From assembly GCA_963820055.1 (NCBI GenBank), contig CAWFYJ010000003.1:1-64000 (forward strand): a stretch of DNA of 64,000 nucleotides. The letters are read 5' to 3'. The notes below the pieces were generated by a model. That model searched no databases. It was not told where the DNA came from and was given only the letters and a program-made list of their open reading frames with translations. The position numbers and the translations under genes are program-made. Of the stretch, positions 38,040-46,777 are shown in pieces (position 1 is the stretch's first letter; each line of letters starts with the position of its first letter). The stretch is from RHKX01 sp963820055 (GTDB lineage: Bacteria; Actinomycetota; Thermoleophilia; Solirubrobacterales; 70-9).

Positions 38040-39449
38040 TCAGCCCGCCAGGAGGGGCAGCAGCGCGCCGAGCTTGATCTCGGTCTCGGCCAGCTCGGAG
38101 GCGGGATCGGAGTCGGCGACGATGCCGGCACCGGCGTAGAGGTGGGCGGTCCGGTCGCGGAGCAGCGCCGAGCGCAGGGCGACGCAGAACTCGCCGTCTT
38201 CGACGGCATCCATCCAGCCGACCGGGCCTGCGTACCAGCCGCGGTCGAGCTGCTCGAGGTCGGCGATCAGCCGCTCGCCCGCTGCACCGCGCGGCTCCGG
38301 TCCGACCGCCGGAGTCGGATGGAGGAGCTCGGCGAGCTCGAGGACGGAGCGCGAGTCGGCGAGCTGCGCGTGGATCGGCGTCGCGAGGTGCTGGATGTTC
38401 GCAACCCGGATCACGACCGGCTCCGACGCCGCCTCGACCCAGACCGACACCGGCGCAAGGCGGCGCTCGATCCGGCGGGCGACGATCGCGTGCTCGGAGC
38501 GGTCCTTGTCGCTGTGGAGGAGCTGCTCGCCGAGATGGTCGTCGACGGCGGGATCGGCGCTGCGGCGAGCCGAGCCGGCGAGGGCCACGGTCGCGGCGAC
38601 GGCGCCGCTGCGGCGGACGAGGAGCTCCGGGCTGGCGCCGATGAAGGCCGCCTCGGGAGTGCCGACGCAGAAGCAGAAGCAGGAGCTGAACGCCTCGCGG
38701 AGCGCGCCGAAGAGCTCCGCCGGAGAGTGGGCGGACGGGACGGTGACCCGGACCTCGCGTGCGAGCACGACCTTCTGGACGGCGCCGCTGCGGATCTCGC
38801 GGACGGCGTCGGCGACGGCCTTCTCGTAGCTGGCCGGAGGGCGCGCCGAGCTGACCTCGACAGGCCCGCCCGGGGACGGGTCGAGAGGCGGCAGCGGCTG
38901 CTCGCGGAGACCGGCAAGGCGGGCGCCGATCCGGTCCCGGACCTCGTCGCGGTCGACCCCCGGCCCGGCCAGAGCGCAGACGGTGATCAGGTGACGGCCC
39001 GCCGATCGCACGACCAGGACCTCGGGCATCGTCAACAGCGCCGGAGGCAGCGACGCCCAGACGCCGCCGCTCGCCGCCTCGTCGGAGAACGCCATGCCGC
39101 CGACCCAGAGCGGGCCGGCGCCCGCCGGGAGGTCGTCGGGCTCGTCGGAGAGCCGGCCGCGGAGCAGCGCCGTCGTGTCAGCGCGCAGGTCGGCGAACCG
39201 GGACGGCCCGCGGGAGACGACCTCGTGGGCGCTCCCGAGGCTGGCGATCGCGAAGTCGTCGCGGTCCGGCTCCTCCCAGCAGAACCAGCGATCGTCGGCG
39301 CGGCGCGAGGCGAATGCGACGGCGACGGGATCGACCTCACCGATCTCCGCCGTGGCGCTGATCAGCCGCCGGGTGCCGCCACGCGAAGCTCGATCGGCGA
39401 GTTCCCCGATCGTGTCGAGGAGCCGGCGGGTATCGAGGGTTGCGGTCAG
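38040..39449 (-). CDS. menF: Isochorismate synthase, apparent CTG start
   Basis: Converts chorismate to isochorismate, the entry to menaquinone. About 469 residues if begun at CTG 39449. Recognised C-terminal catalytic part: KVVLAREVRVT, FIGASPELLVRR, TVALAGSARRSADPAVDD, HSDKDRSEHAIVARRIE, IQHLATPIHAQL, HPTPAVGPEPRGAA and GPVGWMDAVEDGEFCVALRSA. The homologous N-terminal domain (LLDTIGELADRASRGGTRRL onward, GPLWVGGMAFSDEA) precedes the first ATG (39095), and no ATG, GTG or TTG exists in frame above it. CTG 39449 overlaps the ilvN stop as CTGA. An unseen indel would be the alternative. Confidence 0.88.
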   Translation of the reverse strand: MTATLDTRRLLDTIGELADRASRGGTRRLISATAEIGEVDPVAVAFASRRADDRWFCWEEPDRDDFAIASLGSAHEVVSRGPSRFADLRADTTALLRGRLSDEPDDLPAGAGPLWVGGMAFSDEAASGGVWASLPPALLTMPEVLVVRSAGRHLITVCALAGPGVDRDEVRDRIGARLAGLREQPLPPLDPSPGGPVEVSSARPPASYEKAVADAVREIRSGAVQKVVLAREVRVTVPSAHSPAELFGALREAFSSCFCFCVGTPEAAFIGASPELLVRRSGAVAATVALAGSARRSADPAVDDHLGEQLLHSDKDRSEHAIVARRIERRLAPVSVWVEAASEPVVIRVANIQHLATPIHAQLADSRSVLELAELLHPTPAVGPEPRGAAGERLIADLEQLDRGWYAGPVGWMDAVEDGEFCVALRSALLRDRTAHLYAGAGIVADSDPASELAETEIKLGALLPLLAG

Positions 39450-40000
39450 CTCTCCGGACGCGCTCGGACGATCGCGACCTCGCCGGTGCGGGCCATCTCG
39501 ATCAGCCCGTGCGGCCGGACCATCCGCTCGAAGGAATCGATCTTCTCGGTCGTCCCGGTCACCTCGACAGTGATCGAGCGACGCGAGACGTCGACGATGT
39601 GCGCGCGGAAGATCTGCGTGAACTCGATGATCTCGGCGCGGTTGTCGGCGGCCGCGTTGATCCGGAACAGGGCCATCTCCCGCGCGACGGCGGTGTCGGG
39701 GTCCATGTCGCGGATCTTGATCACGTTGACGAGCTTGTGGAGCTGCTTGGTGACCTGGTCGATCGGGTGGACGGCGCCGTCGACGGTGAGCGTGACCCGC
39801 GAGATGTCGGGGTCCTCGGTCGGGCCGACCGCGAGCGTGTCGATGTTGAAGCCGCGGCGGCTGAACAGCCCGGCGATCCGCGCGAGGACGCCGGGGCGGT
39901 TCTCGACGAGCAGCGACAGCAGGTGACGCCTGCCGGTCAGTCCGGAGCTGGCGCGCAGATCGCTGAGATCCAGCAGGTCCTTGGTTCCCGAATCAGCCAT
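39446..40000 (-). CDS. ilvN: Acetolactate synthase small (regulatory) subunit
   Basis: Valine-binding regulatory subunit of acetohydroxyacid synthase. 184 residues with an N-terminal ACT domain (HLLSLLVENRPGVLARIAGL, FSRRGFNIDTLAVGPTED, residues about 27-90) and the C-terminal half RELALFRINAAADNRAEI-type segment. ATG 40000 is 10 nt after the ilvB stop; the stop overlaps the apparent menF start by 4 nt. So ilvB, ilvN and menF are probably one transcript. Confidence 0.96.
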   Translation of the reverse strand: MADSGTKDLLDLSDLRASSGLTGRRHLLSLLVENRPGVLARIAGLFSRRGFNIDTLAVGPTEDPDISRVTLTVDGAVHPIDQVTKQLHKLVNVIKIRDMDPDTAVAREMALFRINAAADNRAEIIEFTQIFRAHIVDVSRRSITVEVTGTTEKIDSFERMVRPHGLIEMARTGEVAIVRARPES

Positions 40001-40010
40001 GCCTCTCTCC

Positions 40011-41690
40011 TCAGCCGACCATGTCCCGGGCGGCGGCGCCGGCGGGAATCATCGGGTAGCAGTTCTCGTTCTGGGTGACGCGCACGTCGAGCAGGACGGG
40101 CCCGTCGGTCTCGAGCGCGGTCTTCATCGCCCCCGGGAGCTCGCTCTTGTCGTCGCAGAGCATTCCGGTCCAGCCGAACGCCTCGGCGAGCTTGACCCAG
40201 TCGGGGCTCGCCCCCATGACGACCGACTGGTAGCGCTCCTCCCAGAACAGCTCCTGCCACTGCCGGACCATGCCGAAGTGGCCGTTGTTCATCAGGAACA
40301 CCTTGATCGGCAGGTTGTAGGCCGCGGCGGTGGCGAACTCCTGGCAGACCATGATCAGGCTGCCGTCGCCGGCGAGGCAGACGACCTGCTGGTCGGGCAA
40401 CGCCACCTGGGCGCCGATCGCCGACGGCAGGCCGAATCCCATCGTCCCGAGGCCGCCCGAGTTGAGCCACCGATTCGGCTTAGCGAAGTGGTAGTACTGC
40501 GCCGCCCACATCTGGTGCTGGCCGACGTCGGAGGTGATGATCGCGTCGCCGTTCGTGGCGCGGTACATCTCCTCGACCATGAACTGCGGCTTGATCTCCT
40601 GATCGGTCGAGTCCTCGTAGTGGAGCGGGTACTGCTCGCGCCAGCCGTCGATGCGGCGCCACCACTCGTCGAGGCGGGAGCTGTCGGCGGCGAGTGCCCG
40701 GTACTCGCCGGTCAGCTTCGGCAGGACCTTCTTGACGTCGCCGACGATCGGGATGTGCGCCGGGACGTTCTTGCTGATCTCGGCCGGGTCGACGTCGATG
40801 TGGACGAACTTCGCCCGCGGCGCGAACTCGCTGAGCTTGCCGGTGATCCGGTCGTCGAAGCGGGCGCCGATCGCGACGATCAGATCGGCCTCGTCCATCG
40901 AGTAGTTGGCGGTCCGGGTCCCGTGCATGCCGAGCATCCCGAGCCACTGCTCGTGGGGCGCCGGGAAGGCGCCGAGACCCATCAGCGTGCAGGTGACGGG
41001 GAAGCGGTCGGAGGTCGCGAGATCGCGCAGCTCCTCGGAGGCGCCGGCGTTGATGACCCCGCCGCCCGCGTAGAGGACCGGGCGCTTCGCGTTGGCGAGC
41101 GCCTTCGCGGCGATCCGGATCTGCTTGATGTTGCCCTCGGTGTTCGGCTGGTAGCCGGGCAGCTTCGGAGCGCCGGTGATCGGCTCGTAGTCGATCTCCA
41201 TCTTCGACAGGTCCTGCGGGATGTCGACGAGGACCGGGCCGGGGCGGCCGGTCTTGGCGATGTGGAAGGCCTTGTGGATGTAGTCGGGGATCTGCGCCGG
41301 GTCGGTGACCAGGAACGAGTGCTTGACGATCGGCATCGTGATGCCGGTGACGTCGGCCTCCTGGAAGCCGTCGGTGCCGATCAGGTCGGTGCGCACCTGG
41401 CCGGTGATGAAGACGGTCGGGACCGAGTCCATGTGGGCGTCGGCGATCGCCGTGATCAGGTTGGTCGCGCCGGGCCCGGAGGTCGCGAAAGCGACGCCGA
41501 CGTTGCCGGAGGCCTTCGCGTAGCCCTCCGCCGCATGGCCCGCGGCCTGTTCGTGGCGGACCTGGACGTGCTCGAAATCGGCGTCGTAGATTGCGTCGTA
41601 GAGCGGCAGGCTGGCCCCGCCGGGGATGCCGAATACGTGCTTGACGCCCTCGGCCTTGAGGGCCTCGCAGAGTGCGTCGGCAGCGCGCAT
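40011..41690 (-). CDS. ilvB: Acetolactate synthase large (catalytic) subunit
   Basis: ThDP/FAD enzyme making acetolactate or acetohydroxybutyrate, the first common step to valine, leucine and isoleucine. 559 residues: VKHVFGIPGGASLPLYDAIY, the catalytic Glu in VRHEQAAGHAAEGYAKASG (residue about 48), GPGATNLITAIADA, MLGMHGTRTANYSMDEADLI, and ThDP-Mg GDGSLIMVCQEFATAAAYNLPIKVFLMNN (about 430-460). ATG 41690 follows GGAGG eight bases away; a longer frame to 41783 is rejected. I saw no Ile/Leu/Val-rich leader upstream. Confidence 0.97.
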   Translation of the reverse strand: MRAADALCEALKAEGVKHVFGIPGGASLPLYDAIYDADFEHVQVRHEQAAGHAAEGYAKASGNVGVAFATSGPGATNLITAIADAHMDSVPTVFITGQVRTDLIGTDGFQEADVTGITMPIVKHSFLVTDPAQIPDYIHKAFHIAKTGRPGPVLVDIPQDLSKMEIDYEPITGAPKLPGYQPNTEGNIKQIRIAAKALANAKRPVLYAGGGVINAGASEELRDLATSDRFPVTCTLMGLGAFPAPHEQWLGMLGMHGTRTANYSMDEADLIVAIGARFDDRITGKLSEFAPRAKFVHIDVDPAEISKNVPAHIPIVGDVKKVLPKLTGEYRALAADSSRLDEWWRRIDGWREQYPLHYEDSTDQEIKPQFMVEEMYRATNGDAIITSDVGQHQMWAAQYYHFAKPNRWLNSGGLGTMGFGLPSAIGAQVALPDQQVVCLAGDGSLIMVCQEFATAAAYNLPIKVFLMNNGHFGMVRQWQELFWEERYQSVVMGASPDWVKLAEAFGWTGMLCDDKSELPGAMKTALETDGPVLLDVRVTQNENCYPMIPAGAAARDMVG

Positions 41691-41819
41691 CGAAATTACC
41701 TCCGTGGGGTCGTCGGGTGGGCGAAAAGGGGGTGCGAATGCCGCGACCGACCTTCGGCATGGTCGACCCGCGGCTGCATACAAGTGTAACAGTCGATTTC
41801 GGACCTCAGAGCGGGCATT

Positions 41820-42125
41820 TCACCGTCCGGTCGCGTCCTCGGAACGCCGGAAATCGGGGCCGGGCCGGACCTCGGAGACGTCCGGCAGGTACATGTCCTC
41901 GCCGCAGCGGCTGCAGACCTGCACGTAGAGCTTGTGGACGGCGCCGCAGCGCGGGCAGCGGCGCTCGGGCTCCCCCTGCTCGCGCCGGTAGAGGACGGCG
42001 GCGATCAGCCCGAGCAGCGGCAGGACGGCGCCGATCACGAACCAGACGAAGAAGCTCGAGCCCTTGCCCTTGCCGACCGCCCCGGTGGCGATCCCGAAGC
42101 AGACGCAGATGACGAGGTAGGCCAT
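41820..42125 (-). CDS. Small membrane protein with zinc ribbon
   Basis: 101 residues: two membrane segments (AYLVICVCFGIATGAVG and FFVWFVIGAVLPLLGLIAAVLY, about residues 2-18 and 25-46) followed by a rubredoxin-like knuckle pair CPRCGAVHKLYVQVCSRCGED (residues 57-77, two CxxC), which should bind Zn2+. Function unknown; such proteins are common in actinobacteria. It lies 12 nt after the ndh stop on the same strand and 129 nt before ilvB. Confidence 0.8.
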   Translation of the reverse strand: MAYLVICVCFGIATGAVGKGKGSSFFVWFVIGAVLPLLGLIAAVLYRREQGEPERRCPRCGAVHKLYVQVCSRCGEDMYLPDVSEVRPGPDFRRSEDATGR

Positions 42126-42137
42126 CGCGCCGGCGAT

Positions 42138-43472
42138 CTAGCCGAGCGGGCGGTGGCTGCCGCCGCGCTCGTAGACCTCTTCGCGGAGCGGCCGCGGGTG
42201 ACCGATCGAGCCGACCTCGGCCGTGTCGCGGCCGAACGGCAGTCCGATCGTCCAGTCGGCGACGGCACGGAGCTTGCGGGCGGGGCCGGGGATCTGGCTG
42301 ACGTGGTAGGTCCGCGCCGCCCACCACGCCGGGAATCCGGAGAGGGTGACGCCGCCGGGAATGCTGGCTACGGCCTTGTAGCGGCCGAGGTTCACGAACG
42401 CGCCGCGGCTCCGGTAGGTGAAGGGCTCGTGCTTGCCGACGCCGAGGTCGGCGGCGATGTTGCGGGCGGCGACGCGCGCCTGGCGGATCGCGTGCTGTGC
42501 CGTCGGCGGACAGAGCCCGCCGTCAGGGTTCGGCACGGCGGCGCCGTCGCCGGCCGCGTAGACGCCCTCGAAGCCGGGCACGGCGAGCTGGTCGTCGACC
42601 GGGACCCGGCCGCGCTCGTCGAGCGGCAGCTGCATCGTCCGCAGGCTCGGGTGCGAGGTGACGCCGGCGGTCCAGACGACGGTCCGGGCGGGCAGCAACT
42701 CGCCGGTCGAGAGCTCGACCCGGTCGGCCTCGACGCGGTTCAGCGTCGTCCCGAGGCGGATGTCGATGCCGCGGCCGCGAAGCTCGCCGCAGGCGTACTC
42801 GGCGAGGCCCGCGTCGATCTCCGGGAGGACTCGCTGCGCAGCCTCGACGAGCACCCACTTCATCCCCTGCAGCCGTGCCCGCGGGTAACGCGTGATCGCG
42901 TCGGCGGCGAAGTCCTGGAGCTCGGCGAGCGCCTCGAGGCCGGCGTAGCCGCCGCCGACGAAGACGTAGGTGAGCAGGGCCTCGCGCTTGGCGGGGTCCT
43001 CGGTGGCGTTTGCCTCCTCGAGCGTCTCGACGATGTGGTTGCGGATCCAGATCGCGTCGGCGAGGCTCTTGAAGCCGATCGCGTGCTGGTCGAGGCCGGG
43101 CACCGGCAGCGAGCGGCTGACCGATCCGAAGGCCACGAGCAGCTCGTCGTAGGGCAGCTCCTCGACCTCGCCCTCGTGGGTCGTCAGCTCGACCGTCCGG
43201 GCTGCCGGATCGTGGGCGCTGACGGCGCCCATCCGCAGGTAGGTGCGCTTGAGCAGGTCGCGGAGCGGCGTGACGACGTGGCGCGGCTCGAGCATCCCGG
43301 CGGCGGCCTCCGGCAGCAGCGGCGTGTAGAGCAGGAAGTTGACGTCGTTGACGAGGATCAGCCGGGCCGACTGCTTCGGCAGCAGCCGCTCGAGCTCGCG
43401 GGCGGCGTTCGCACCTGCGAATCCACCCCCGGCGATGACGACGTTGTGAGCCACGGCGTCAGTATTGCGCAC
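42138..43472 (-). CDS. ndh: Type II NADH:quinone oxidoreductase
   Basis: Single-subunit, non-pumping flavoenzyme passing electrons from NADH to menaquinone at the membrane face. 444 residues from GTG 43472; GTG 43454, six codons in, is equally possible and neither has a clear ribosome-binding site. FAD site VVIAGGGFAGANAARELERL (residues about 11-30), NADH site YVFVGGGYAGLEALAEL (about 164-180), FAD-binding GVYAAGDGAAVPN (about 306-318) and the family C-terminus with CPPTAQHAIRQARVAARNI. A palindrome-like site (43474-43492) abuts the start. Confidence 0.93.
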   Translation of the reverse strand: MRNTDAVAHNVVIAGGGFAGANAARELERLLPKQSARLILVNDVNFLLYTPLLPEAAAGMLEPRHVVTPLRDLLKRTYLRMGAVSAHDPAARTVELTTHEGEVEELPYDELLVAFGSVSRSLPVPGLDQHAIGFKSLADAIWIRNHIVETLEEANATEDPAKREALLTYVFVGGGYAGLEALAELQDFAADAITRYPRARLQGMKWVLVEAAQRVLPEIDAGLAEYACGELRGRGIDIRLGTTLNRVEADRVELSTGELLPARTVVWTAGVTSHPSLRTMQLPLDERGRVPVDDQLAVPGFEGVYAAGDGAAVPNPDGGLCPPTAQHAIRQARVAARNIAADLGVGKHEPFTYRSRGAFVNLGRYKAVASIPGGVTLSGFPAWWAARTYHVSQIPGPARKLRAVADWTIGLPFGRDTAEVGSIGHPRPLREEVYERGGSHRPLG

Positions 43473-43473
43473 C

Positions 43474-43492
43474 TTGTAACGCGTTGCTACAA
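43474..43492. promoter_or_regulatory. Palindrome-like site upstream of ndh, loosely Rex-like
   Basis: TTGTAACGCGTTGCTACAA lies 2 bp before the ndh start. TTGTA and TACAA form the ends, and the centre AACGCGTT is the core of Streptomyces Rex sites (TGTGAACGCGTTCACA), but the half-sites are off by one to two bases. A redox regulator site is therefore only a suggestion. Confidence 0.3.
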
Positions 43493-43506
43493 AGTGGCGG
43501 GGCGCA

Positions 43507-44946
43507 CTAGCCCAGGCCGAGCTTGGCCCGGATCAGGCGGGTCACCTCGCCGCCGTCGGCGCGTCCGCGGGTCTCCCTCATGACCACGCCGACGATCGCG
43601 CCGATCGCCTTGCCCTCCCCCGCCTTGACCTTCTCGGCGGCCTCCGGCTGCGCTTCGATCGCCTTCTCGACGATCGTTTCGAGCTCGCCCGAGTCGCTGG
43701 CGCCGAGGTCGAGCCGCTCGACGATCTCGGCGGGGTCGCCACCCTCGCGGACGAGGACGGCCAGCACCTCGCGGGCGCCGCCGCGGCTGACTGACTTGGC
43801 GGACACGAGCCCGACGAGGGCGGCGACGGCCTCGGGCGTCGCCGCGGTGGCCGCCGGCTCGGCATCGGCCTCCCGGGCGACTGCGACGAGGTCGCCCGTG
43901 ACCCAGTTGGCGACGGCGGTCGCCTCGACCTCGTCGCCGGCCGCCGCTGTGGCCGCCTCGAAGAATCCGGCCAGGTCGGCGTCGAAGGCCAGCATCCGGG
44001 CGGCGTCGGGATGGAGGCCGAGCTCGTCGGTGTAGCGCTCGCGACGCTGCTCGGGGAGCTCGGGCAGCGCCTCGCGCGCGGCCTCGATGTCGGCATCGGA
44101 GGGCACGAGCGGGACGAGGTCGGGCTCCGGGAAGTAGCGATAGTCGTGGGCGTACTCCTTCGACCGCAGCGGCGTCAGCGAGCCGCTGACCGGGTCGAAG
44201 TGCAGGGTCTCCTGCTCGACCTGCCCGCCGGCCTCGACGATCCCGCGCTGGCGGGCGATCTCGGCGTCGACGCCGCGCTCGAGGTATCGGAAGCTGTTCA
44301 TGTTCTTGAGCTCGGTCTTCGTGCCGAGCTCCTCGGTGCCGGCGGGCCTGATCGACACGTTGGCGTCGCAGCGCAGGCTCCCCTCCTCCATGTTCACGTC
44401 GGAGACGCCGAGCTGGCGCATCGTCGTCCGCAGGAGCGTCAGCCACTCGCGGGCGGCGGCGGGGTCGGTGATGTCGGGCTCCGTGACGATCTCGACGAGC
44501 GGGGTCCCGCCGCGGTTGAAGTCGACGAGCGATGCGCCGGAGCCGTGGATCCGGCCGGAGTCGCCGACGTGGCTGAGCTTCGCCGCGTCCTCCTCGAGGT
44601 GGACGCGGTGGATGCGGACGTCGCCGAGCCTGCCGTCGGTGCCGTACGGAATGTCGTACTGGCTGATCTGGTACCCCTTCGGGAGGTCCGGGTAGAAGTA
44701 GTTCTTGCGGTGGAAGATCGACCGTGGGGCGACGTCGCAACCGAGGGCGACGGCGATCCTGGTGGCGAATTCGATCGCCTGCTCGTTGACGACCGGGAGC
44801 GTCCCGGGATGCCCGAGGCAGACCGGACAGGTGTGGGTGTTCGGCTCGGCGCCGAACTCGAGCTCGCAGCCGCAGAACATCTTCGTCCGCGTCTGCAGCT
44901 GGACGTGGATCTCGAGCCCGATCGTCGGGATCAGCTCGGGGCTCAT
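43507..44946 (-). CDS. gatB: Asp-tRNA(Asn)/Glu-tRNA(Gln) amidotransferase subunit B
   Basis: tRNA-binding kinase subunit of GatCAB, which converts Glu-tRNA(Gln) (and Asp-tRNA(Asn)) to the amide. 479 residues: IPTIGLEIHVQLQTRTKMFC, CPVCLGHPGTLPVVN, FHRKNYFYPDLPKGYQISQYD, GSLRCDANVSIRP, TKTELKNMNSFRYLERG, and a C-terminal tail domain of YqeY type (residues about 330-479). ATG 44946 overlaps the gatA stop (ATGA). The 937-codon open frame that runs on through gatA is not a fusion. Confidence 0.97.
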   Translation of the reverse strand: MSPELIPTIGLEIHVQLQTRTKMFCGCELEFGAEPNTHTCPVCLGHPGTLPVVNEQAIEFATRIAVALGCDVAPRSIFHRKNYFYPDLPKGYQISQYDIPYGTDGRLGDVRIHRVHLEEDAAKLSHVGDSGRIHGSGASLVDFNRGGTPLVEIVTEPDITDPAAAREWLTLLRTTMRQLGVSDVNMEEGSLRCDANVSIRPAGTEELGTKTELKNMNSFRYLERGVDAEIARQRGIVEAGGQVEQETLHFDPVSGSLTPLRSKEYAHDYRYFPEPDLVPLVPSDADIEAAREALPELPEQRRERYTDELGLHPDAARMLAFDADLAGFFEAATAAAGDEVEATAVANWVTGDLVAVAREADAEPAATAATPEAVAALVGLVSAKSVSRGGAREVLAVLVREGGDPAEIVERLDLGASDSGELETIVEKAIEAQPEAAEKVKAGEGKAIGAIVGVVMRETRGRADGGEVTRLIRAKLGLG

Positions 44947-46394
44947 GCCGCGCCCTTCGGGAGCTTCGGCCGGTGATCGAAGCCGACCGCACCCTCGATC
45001 GCGTGGGCGGCGTCGAGGATCAGCGACTCGCTGAACGCAGGGCCGGCGATCTGCAGCCCGACCGGGAGCTCGGGACCGCCGCCGTCGGGGACGGCGAGGC
45101 CGGACGGGATCGAGACGGCCGGGATGCCGGCGAGCGACATCGGCACCGTGCAGTAATCCGACATGTACATCGCCAGCGGATCGGCGGCACGGGAGCCGAG
45201 CTCGAAGGCGACCGACGGCGAGGTCGGCGTGATCAGGAGGTCGAAGTCCTCGAAGGCGGCGGCGAAGTCGCGGGCGATCAGCGTCCGGACCTTCTGGGCG
45301 CTGAAGTAATAGGCGTCGTAGAACCCCGACGAGAGCGCGTAGGTCCCAAGCATGATCCGGCGCTTGACCTCGGGCCCGAAGCCGGCCGAGCGGGTCCGCT
45401 CGTACATCTCGTCGAGCGAGTCGGCCTCGACGCGGAGGCCGAAGCGGACGCCGTCGTAGCGGGCGAGGTTCGCCGATGCCTCGGCCGGGGCGAGCACGTA
45501 GTAGGCGGAGATGCCGTGCCGGGCGTTCGGGAGCGCCGTCTCGGCAACCTCGGCCCCGAGCTCTTCGCAGAGGGTGACCGTCCGCTCGAAGTTCTCGCGG
45601 ACGCCGGCCTCGATCCCCTCGGCGTCGCTGCTGAGCTCGCGCGGGACGCCGATCCGCAGGCCCTTCAGGTCCTCGCGGGTCGGCATGGCGATCGGCTCCG
45701 GGAAACCGATCGAGGTCGAGTCGCGGGCATCGCGACTGCCGAGCGCGCCGAGGATGATCGCCGCGTCGCGGACGTCGCGGGTGAACGGCCCGCACTGATC
45801 GAGCGAGGAGGCGAAGGCGATCATTCCCGACCGCGAGATCGAACCGTAGGTCGGCTTGGTGCCGACGACGCCGCAGAGAGCGGCGGGCTGGCGGATCGAA
45901 CCGCCGGTGTCCGTTCCGATCGAACAGGGCGCGAGGCCGCCGGAGACGACGGCCGCGGACCCGCCGGAGGACCCGCCGGGGACGCGGTCGGTGGCCCACG
46001 GGTTGCGGACGTCTCCGTAGGCGGAGTTCTCGTTCGACGAGCCCATCGCGAACTCGTCCATGTTCGTCTTGCCGAGGATCCGGGCGCCGGCCTCGAGCAG
46101 CAGCTCGACCGCCGTCGCCGTGTACGGGGGAATGTAGCCCTCGAGGATCTTCGAGCCCGCCGTGGCCGGAAGGCCGTCGACGCAGAAGATGTCCTTGATC
46201 GCGATCGGTACTCCCGCCAGCGGTCCGGTCTCGGCCGGGGCCGGGGCCTCCCCGCCCCAGCCGGGGCGCCACAGATAGGCGCCGAGCTCGTCGGGGGTGT
46301 CGGCGTAGGCGCCGAACCACTCGTCGGCCGACAGGTTGCCCGCCGCGATCTCGCCGAGGCCCTCGGCGACCGTCAGTAGCCGGGGATCGCTCAC
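44943..46394 (-). CDS. gatA: Asp-tRNA(Asn)/Glu-tRNA(Gln) amidotransferase subunit A
   Basis: Amidase subunit that releases ammonia from glutamine. 483 residues of the amidase signature family. The Ser-Ser-Lys triad is visible: Lys in VPIAIKDIFCVDG (residue about 68), and the serines within GGSSGGSAAVVSGGLAPCSI and GTDTGGSIRQPAALCG (about 140-172). GTG 46394 overlaps the gatC stop (GTGA). Arrangement gatC-gatA-gatB with 4-nt overlaps at both joints suggests strict co-translation. Confidence 0.97.
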   Translation of the reverse strand: MSDPRLLTVAEGLGEIAAGNLSADEWFGAYADTPDELGAYLWRPGWGGEAPAPAETGPLAGVPIAIKDIFCVDGLPATAGSKILEGYIPPYTATAVELLLEAGARILGKTNMDEFAMGSSNENSAYGDVRNPWATDRVPGGSSGGSAAVVSGGLAPCSIGTDTGGSIRQPAALCGVVGTKPTYGSISRSGMIAFASSLDQCGPFTRDVRDAAIILGALGSRDARDSTSIGFPEPIAMPTREDLKGLRIGVPRELSSDAEGIEAGVRENFERTVTLCEELGAEVAETALPNARHGISAYYVLAPAEASANLARYDGVRFGLRVEADSLDEMYERTRSAGFGPEVKRRIMLGTYALSSGFYDAYYFSAQKVRTLIARDFAAAFEDFDLLITPTSPSVAFELGSRAADPLAMYMSDYCTVPMSLAGIPAVSIPSGLAVPDGGGPELPVGLQIAGPAFSESLILDAAHAIEGAVGFDHRPKLPKGAA

Positions 46395-46675
46395 GCCTGA
46401 GGAGAGGGAACGCGGAAGGAGCCGGCGGCGCTGTCGGGAGCGCCGGCGAGCGCCTGCTCGCGGTCGAGGCTCGGTGCCGGCTCGTCGGGACGCATCACGT
46501 TCTCGAGCGCGATCACGTGGGTCGTGGGATCGACGTCGGCGAGATCGAGCTCGCCGAGCGTCTCGACGTGCTCGAGGATCCCGGAGAGCTCCGTCGACAT
46601 CCGTTCGACCTCGTCCTCGGTGAGGCGCAGGCGGGCCAGCCGTGCGATGTGGAGAACCTGCTCGCGGTCGATCAT
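46391..46675 (-). CDS. gatC: Asp-tRNA(Asn)/Glu-tRNA(Gln) amidotransferase subunit C
   Basis: 94-residue scaffold subunit that stabilises GatA-GatB: VLHIARLARLRLTEDEVERM, LSGILEHVETLGELDLADVD and HVIALENVMRPDEPAPSLDREQAL are the expected helix, linker and belt. ATG 46675, first gene of the gatCAB operon. A GNRS-independent Gln-tRNA pathway fits the non-discriminating GltX at 58274. Confidence 0.95.
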   Translation of the reverse strand: MIDREQVLHIARLARLRLTEDEVERMSTELSGILEHVETLGELDLADVDPTTHVIALENVMRPDEPAPSLDREQALAGAPDSAAGSFRVPSPQA

Positions 46676-46714
46676 CGAGGCGCCATTGTAGGAGCGCGGG
46701 CGGGGAGCCGCCGG

Positions 46715-46752
46715 AACGAGAACGGCCGCCCGGTCCGAAGACCGGGCGGCCG
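46715..46752 (-). terminator. Terminator with UUCG tetraloop after the 46778-47314 gene
   Basis: On the minus strand a perfect 13-bp stem (CGGCCGCCCGGTC/GACCGGGCGGCCG) closes a TTCG loop, a C(UUCG)G tetraloop, and is followed by TTCTCGTT. It begins 25 nt after the stop at 46778 and lies upstream of gatC, so it should insulate the gat operon. Confidence 0.75.
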
Positions 46753-46777
46753 CCTCCAGTTCGGTCCCGGCTTCCGC

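Noticed and set aside
41691..41820. A branched-chain leader peptide upstream of ilvB
   Set aside because: Short frames there contain no run of Ile, Leu or Val codons, unlike leuA.
43507..46320. A 937-codon open frame suggesting a GatA-GatB fusion
   Set aside because: The upstream half is the wrong frame of gatA; gatB begins at ATG 44946 with a 4-nt overlap.
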